From Elstera cyanobacteriorum (GTDB lineage Bacteria; Pseudomonadota; Alphaproteobacteria; Elsterales; Elsteraceae), in contig NZ_NOXS01000027.1 in NCBI RefSeq assembly GCF_002251735.1, positions 4,624-68,623 on the forward strand: a stretch of 64,000 nt of DNA. Direction: 5' to 3'. Each line of letters starts with the position of its first letter. Position 1 is the stretch's first letter. Below the pieces are notes generated by a model. The model was given only the letters and a program-made list of their open reading frames with translations, did no database searches and was not told the DNA's origin. This document shows positions 61,465 to 64,000 of the stretch, one piece after another. The position numbers and the translations under genes were made by a program.

Positions 61465-62062
61465 GATGAACATCCTTGATCGACAAGATCATAGCCGAAG
61501 GGTGGGTGCGGCTGGGCGTTTCCGCTAAGGTGAAAGCGTAAGTCTGCTGCGCCGCAGCAACCTCATTCTGCCAGGATTCGCCCTTCAGGAACAATCCCCG
61601 CCAACCGCTTGCGGCTCCGATGCGCGCGGCATGACCAAGAAGCTCGGTCAGCGGCGCGAGGGCGCGGGCGGTAATCAAATCAGCGCCGAGGCTCGGCATG
61701 GCTTCGAGGCGTTTCGTGTGCAGCGTCACCGGCGCGTCGGTTAGTCGCGCCGCTTCGCGCAGGAAGGCACCCTTGCGGCTGTCGCTTTCGATCAGATGGG
61801 TTTCGATGCCCGTCAGGATCGCCAATACCAACCCAGGGAAACCGCCGCCGCTGCCCATATCGGCAATACGTTTAGTGCCTTCGGGGACCAACGGCAGCAG
61901 TTGTGCCGAATCCTCGAAATGCCGCGCCCAGAGGTCGGGGAGGGTGGAAGGGGCGATCAGGTTGATCTTCGGCTGCCACTTGCGCAGCAGATCGGCATAG
62001 ACCTCTAACCGCCCGCGTGTTTCACGTGAAACAGCGTTGAGGATTCCGGGGTTTCCGCTCAC
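61454..62062 (-). CDS. rsmG: 16S rRNA (guanine-N7) methyltransferase RsmG
   Basis: 202 residues: [20 protein letters not shown], AdoMet site [34 protein letters not shown] and [16 protein letters not shown]. It methylates G527 of 16S rRNA. Its first codons contain a perfect parS site (AVSRET is encoded by it). The start overlaps the mnmG stop by 4 bases. Confidence 0.96.
   Translation of the reverse strand: MSGNPGILNAVSRETRGRLEVYADLLRKWQPKINLIAPSTLPDLWARHFEDSAQLLPLVPEGTKRIADMGSGGGFPGLVLAILTGIETHLIESDSRKGAFLREAARLTDAPVTLHTKRLEAMPSLGADLITARALAPLTELLGHAARIGAASGWRGLFLKGESWQNEVAAAQQTYAFTLAETPSRTHPSAMILSIKDVHHVA
62018..62033. other. parS: parS centromere site
   Basis: TGTTTCACGTGAAACA, the exact 16-bp consensus palindrome bound by ParB, lies inside the 5' part of rsmG, about 1.4 kb upstream of parB. 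It marks the origin-proximal partition region and is where SMC loading would begin. Confidence 0.97.
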
Positions 62063-63936
62063 GCCGCCACCGGCTTTTGTTTCACATGCCGTAGCAAAGC
62101 GATCACCGCTGCCGGGGTCACGCCCGGCACGCGCGCCGCCGCGCCCAGGGTTTCGGGCCGGGCGGCGATCAGCTTCTGCCGCACTTCCGCCGACAGGCTG
62201 CCAACCTGGGTATAATCGAGATCAGCGGGCAAGGTCAGCGCCTCGTCCTTACGGAAGGCTTTTATGTCGGCGTCTTGGCGCTGGAGGTACCCGGCATAGC
62301 CCGCGTCGATCACCAATTGCTCCGCCACATCAGCCCGCAGATCAGCCAGTTCGGGCCATAGGGCCGTCAGCCGGTCCAGCGTCACATCAGGGAAGCGCAA
62401 GAGTTCCGTTACCGAGCGCGCCACCCCATCTTGGGTGATGGTGAAGCCGCGCTTAGCAAGTTCGGTCGGCGTCATCTTCAGCCGCGCCGCCAGTGCCCGC
62501 GCCTCCGTCAGCGCCGTTTCCTTTGCGGCATAGAAGCGCGCCCGGTCAGACCCAACCGCCCCAATACCGATGCCGAGCGCGGTCAGCCGCTGGTCGGCAT
62601 TATCGGCGCGCAGGGACAGGCGATATTCCGCCCGGCTGGTGAACATGCGGTAGGGCTCGGCGGTGCCGCGCGTCGTAAGATCGTCGATCATCACGCCGAT
62701 ATAGGCCTGGCTGCGGTCGAGCGTAAACTCCGTCCCGCCGCCGCCCGCACGCAGCGCCGCATTAATCCCGGCGATCAGCCCCTGCGCCCCGGCTTCCTCA
62801 TACCCCGTCGTGCCATTGATCTGCCCGGCGAAGAACAGGCCGGTGACGCGCTTGGTTTCTAGCGTCGCCCGCAACTCGCGCGGATCGACGTAATCATATT
62901 CGATGGCATAGCCGGGCCGCAGGATGACGGTCTTTTCAAGGCCGGGGATGGCCGCGATCATCGCCCGCTGTACGTCTTCCGGCAGGGAGGTGGAGATGCC
63001 GTTCGGGTAGACGGTCGGATCGTCCAACCCCTCCGGCTCCAGGAAAATCTGATGGGCCGTGCGGTCGGCGAAGCGCACCACCTTATCCTCGATGGACGGG
63101 CAATAGCGCGGGCCGGTGCTGGCGATCTGGCCGCTATACATCGGCGCGCGGTGCAAATTCTCCCGGATGATGCTGTGCATCGCCTCGGTCGTATAGGTGA
63201 TGCCGCAGGCGATTTGCGGCACCGTGATCCGGTCGGTCAGGTAGGAGAAGGGGGGCGGCGGATCGTCGCCCTGCTGCATCTCCAAACTGGCCCAATCGAT
63301 GGTGCGCCCATCCAGCCGGGCGGGCGTGCCGGTCTTCAGACGCCCCAGTGCAAAGCCGCGCGCGCTAAGGGCTTCGGACAGGCCGAGCGCCGGGGGTTCG
63401 CCCACCCGCCCCGCCGGAATCTGGGTTTCGCCGATATGAATGAGGCCATTTAGGAAAGTCCCCGTGGTCAACACCACGGCGCCCGCCTGCACCTCCGTCC
63501 CATCGGCCAGCACCACGCCGGTCACGCACTCGTCCACGCCGGGGGTGCCGGTGAAGCGCAGATCGACCGCGCCGCCTTCCAGAATGGTCAGGTTCGGCGT
63601 TTCGGCCAGCAGGTCTTGCACGGCGGCCGCATAGAGCTTGCGATCGGCCTGGGCGCGCGGGCCGCGCACCGCTGGGCCTTTCGACTGGTTGAGAATGCGG
63701 AACTGGATGCCGCCCTTGTCGATGGCGCGGGCCATGATGCCGTCGAGCGCGTCGATCTCGCGGACCAGATGGCCTTTGCCCAAACCGCCGATGGCCGGAT
63801 TGCACGACATCGCGCCGACCGTATCGCGGCGATGGGTGAGCAGAAGGGTGCGCGCGCCCAGGCGGGCCGCAGCAGCCGCAGCTTCCGTGCCGGCGTGTCC
63901 GCCGCCCACGACAATGACATCGATCTTGTGCATCAT
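62059..63936 (-). CDS. mnmG: tRNA uridine-5-carboxymethylaminomethyl modification enzyme MnmG (GidA)
   Basis: 625 residues: FAD site [39 protein letters not shown] with the catalytic Cys region, [49 protein letters not shown] and the C-terminal helical tRNA/MnmE-binding part. With MnmE it modifies wobble uridine of several tRNAs. The first of two adjacent ATGs (63936) has AAGG 8 bases upstream. It heads the mnmG-rsmG-parA-parB run. The 64 bases beyond it show no gene. Confidence 0.97.
   Translation of the reverse strand: MMHKIDVIVVGGGHAGTEAAAAAARLGARTLLLTHRRDTVGAMSCNPAIGGLGKGHLVREIDALDGIMARAIDKGGIQFRILNQSKGPAVRGPRAQADRKLYAAAVQDLLAETPNLTILEGGAVDLRFTGTPGVDECVTGVVLADGTEVQAGAVVLTTGTFLNGLIHIGETQIPAGRVGEPPALGLSEALSARGFALGRLKTGTPARLDGRTIDWASLEMQQGDDPPPPFSYLTDRITVPQIACGITYTTEAMHSIIRENLHRAPMYSGQIASTGPRYCPSIEDKVVRFADRTAHQIFLEPEGLDDPTVYPNGISTSLPEDVQRAMIAAIPGLEKTVILRPGYAIEYDYVDPRELRATLETKRVTGLFFAGQINGTTGYEEAGAQGLIAGINAALRAGGGGTEFTLDRSQAYIGVMIDDLTTRGTAEPYRMFTSRAEYRLSLRADNADQRLTALGIGIGAVGSDRARFYAAKETALTEARALAARLKMTPTELAKRGFTITQDGVARSVTELLRFPDVTLDRLTALWPELADLRADVAEQLVIDAGYAGYLQRQDADIKAFRKDEALTLPADLDYTQVGSLSAEVRQKLIAARPETLGAAARVPGVTPAAVIALLRHVKQKPVAA
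62078..62088. other. Degenerate parS half-site
   Basis: TGTTTCACATG matches the left arm and centre of parS except for one base, 45 bases from the perfect site and inside the last codons of mnmG. The right arm is not conserved, so ParB binding is doubtful. Confidence 0.2.
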
Positions 63937-64000
63937 GGCGCGGACCTTACGCAAAATGCCGCCCCCCGGCAAGAACGGACCCCTCCCGGAGCCATGCCAT

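Noticed and set aside
1-64000. CRISPR arrays, IS elements, long tandem repeats
   Set aside because: Reading the window showed no regularly spaced identical repeats, no transposase-like protein and no terminal inverted repeats with target duplication.

Overview
The window reads as chromosomal DNA of a GC-rich alphaproteobacterium, most like a Rhodospirillales/Azospirillum-type lineage. The evidence is the gene-order signatures mnmG-rsmG-parA-parB, argD-argF-hslO, ispH-thrB-rnhA and co-chaperone YbbN-LON-Trm112-DUF971, plus a perfect parS site inside rsmG. The genus cannot be fixed from the sequence alone. The parS/mnmG/rsmG/parAB end (about 59.7-64 kb) suggests that the replication origin lies close to the right edge. 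No insertion sequence, prophage or CRISPR array was seen.

Layout. 0-9.6 kb: a tRNA 5' end, a glutathione transferase, yggT-DUF167-folD, a pseudouridine catabolism pair (psuK-psuG), a BI-1/YbhL membrane protein, an I78-like inhibitor, a LysR/nitrilase divergent pair, an isochorismatase-like hydrolase and a GlxA/AraC regulator. 9.6-18.1 kb: a surface/export block (TPR plus beta-barrel protein, FecR-domain protein, two GT-B glycosyltransferases), a chromate block with a folded leader (rhodanese-ChrB fusion, chrA), and an AsnC/MFS divergent pair. 18.1-18.5 kb: the only gene-poor stretch over 300 bases. It holds a candidate Fur-controlled small RNA on the minus strand and a hairpin leader for a lysine-rich secreted peptide. 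18.6-30.2 kb: housekeeping and redox genes (sulfite-oxidase-like protein, LysE, recX, ABC-2 permease, argD-argF-hslO, TetR/quinone reductase, peroxiredoxin, DsbD-like reductase, AlgH). 30.2-38.7 kb: sugar-acid and lysine catabolism (RraA-like protein plus IlvD/Edd dehydratase facing a ketopantoate-reductase-like enzyme; LysR facing an amaA-amaB-like pipecolate oxidase and aldehyde dehydrogenase pair).

38.7-47.4 kb: an AT-richer, two-gene PAAR-glucosaminidase effector plus exported partner, which looks like an orphan type VI secretion effector/immunity pair, then smc, glpD and the Trm112/LON/YbbN cluster. 47.5-53.7 kb: tRNA-Gly with its promoter and terminator, a VapBC45-type toxin-antitoxin pair next to it, trhO-TetR-aldo/keto reductase, a Nudix protein, rsgA and rnhA. 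53.7-59.7 kb: two likely anti-phage modules. One is an AT-rich ATPase plus TOPRIM-like protein stitched with overlapping codons into the ispH-thrB-rnhA operon. The other is a BglII-family restriction endonuclease convergent with an MT-A70 adenine methyltransferase, directly beside parB.

The points most worth follow-up are the PAAR-GH73/immunity pair, the ATPase/TOPRIM cassette inside a core operon, the Fur-box small RNA, the folded leader of the chromate operon, and the barrel/FecR pair. Functions come from reading translated motifs by eye; no database search was possible.
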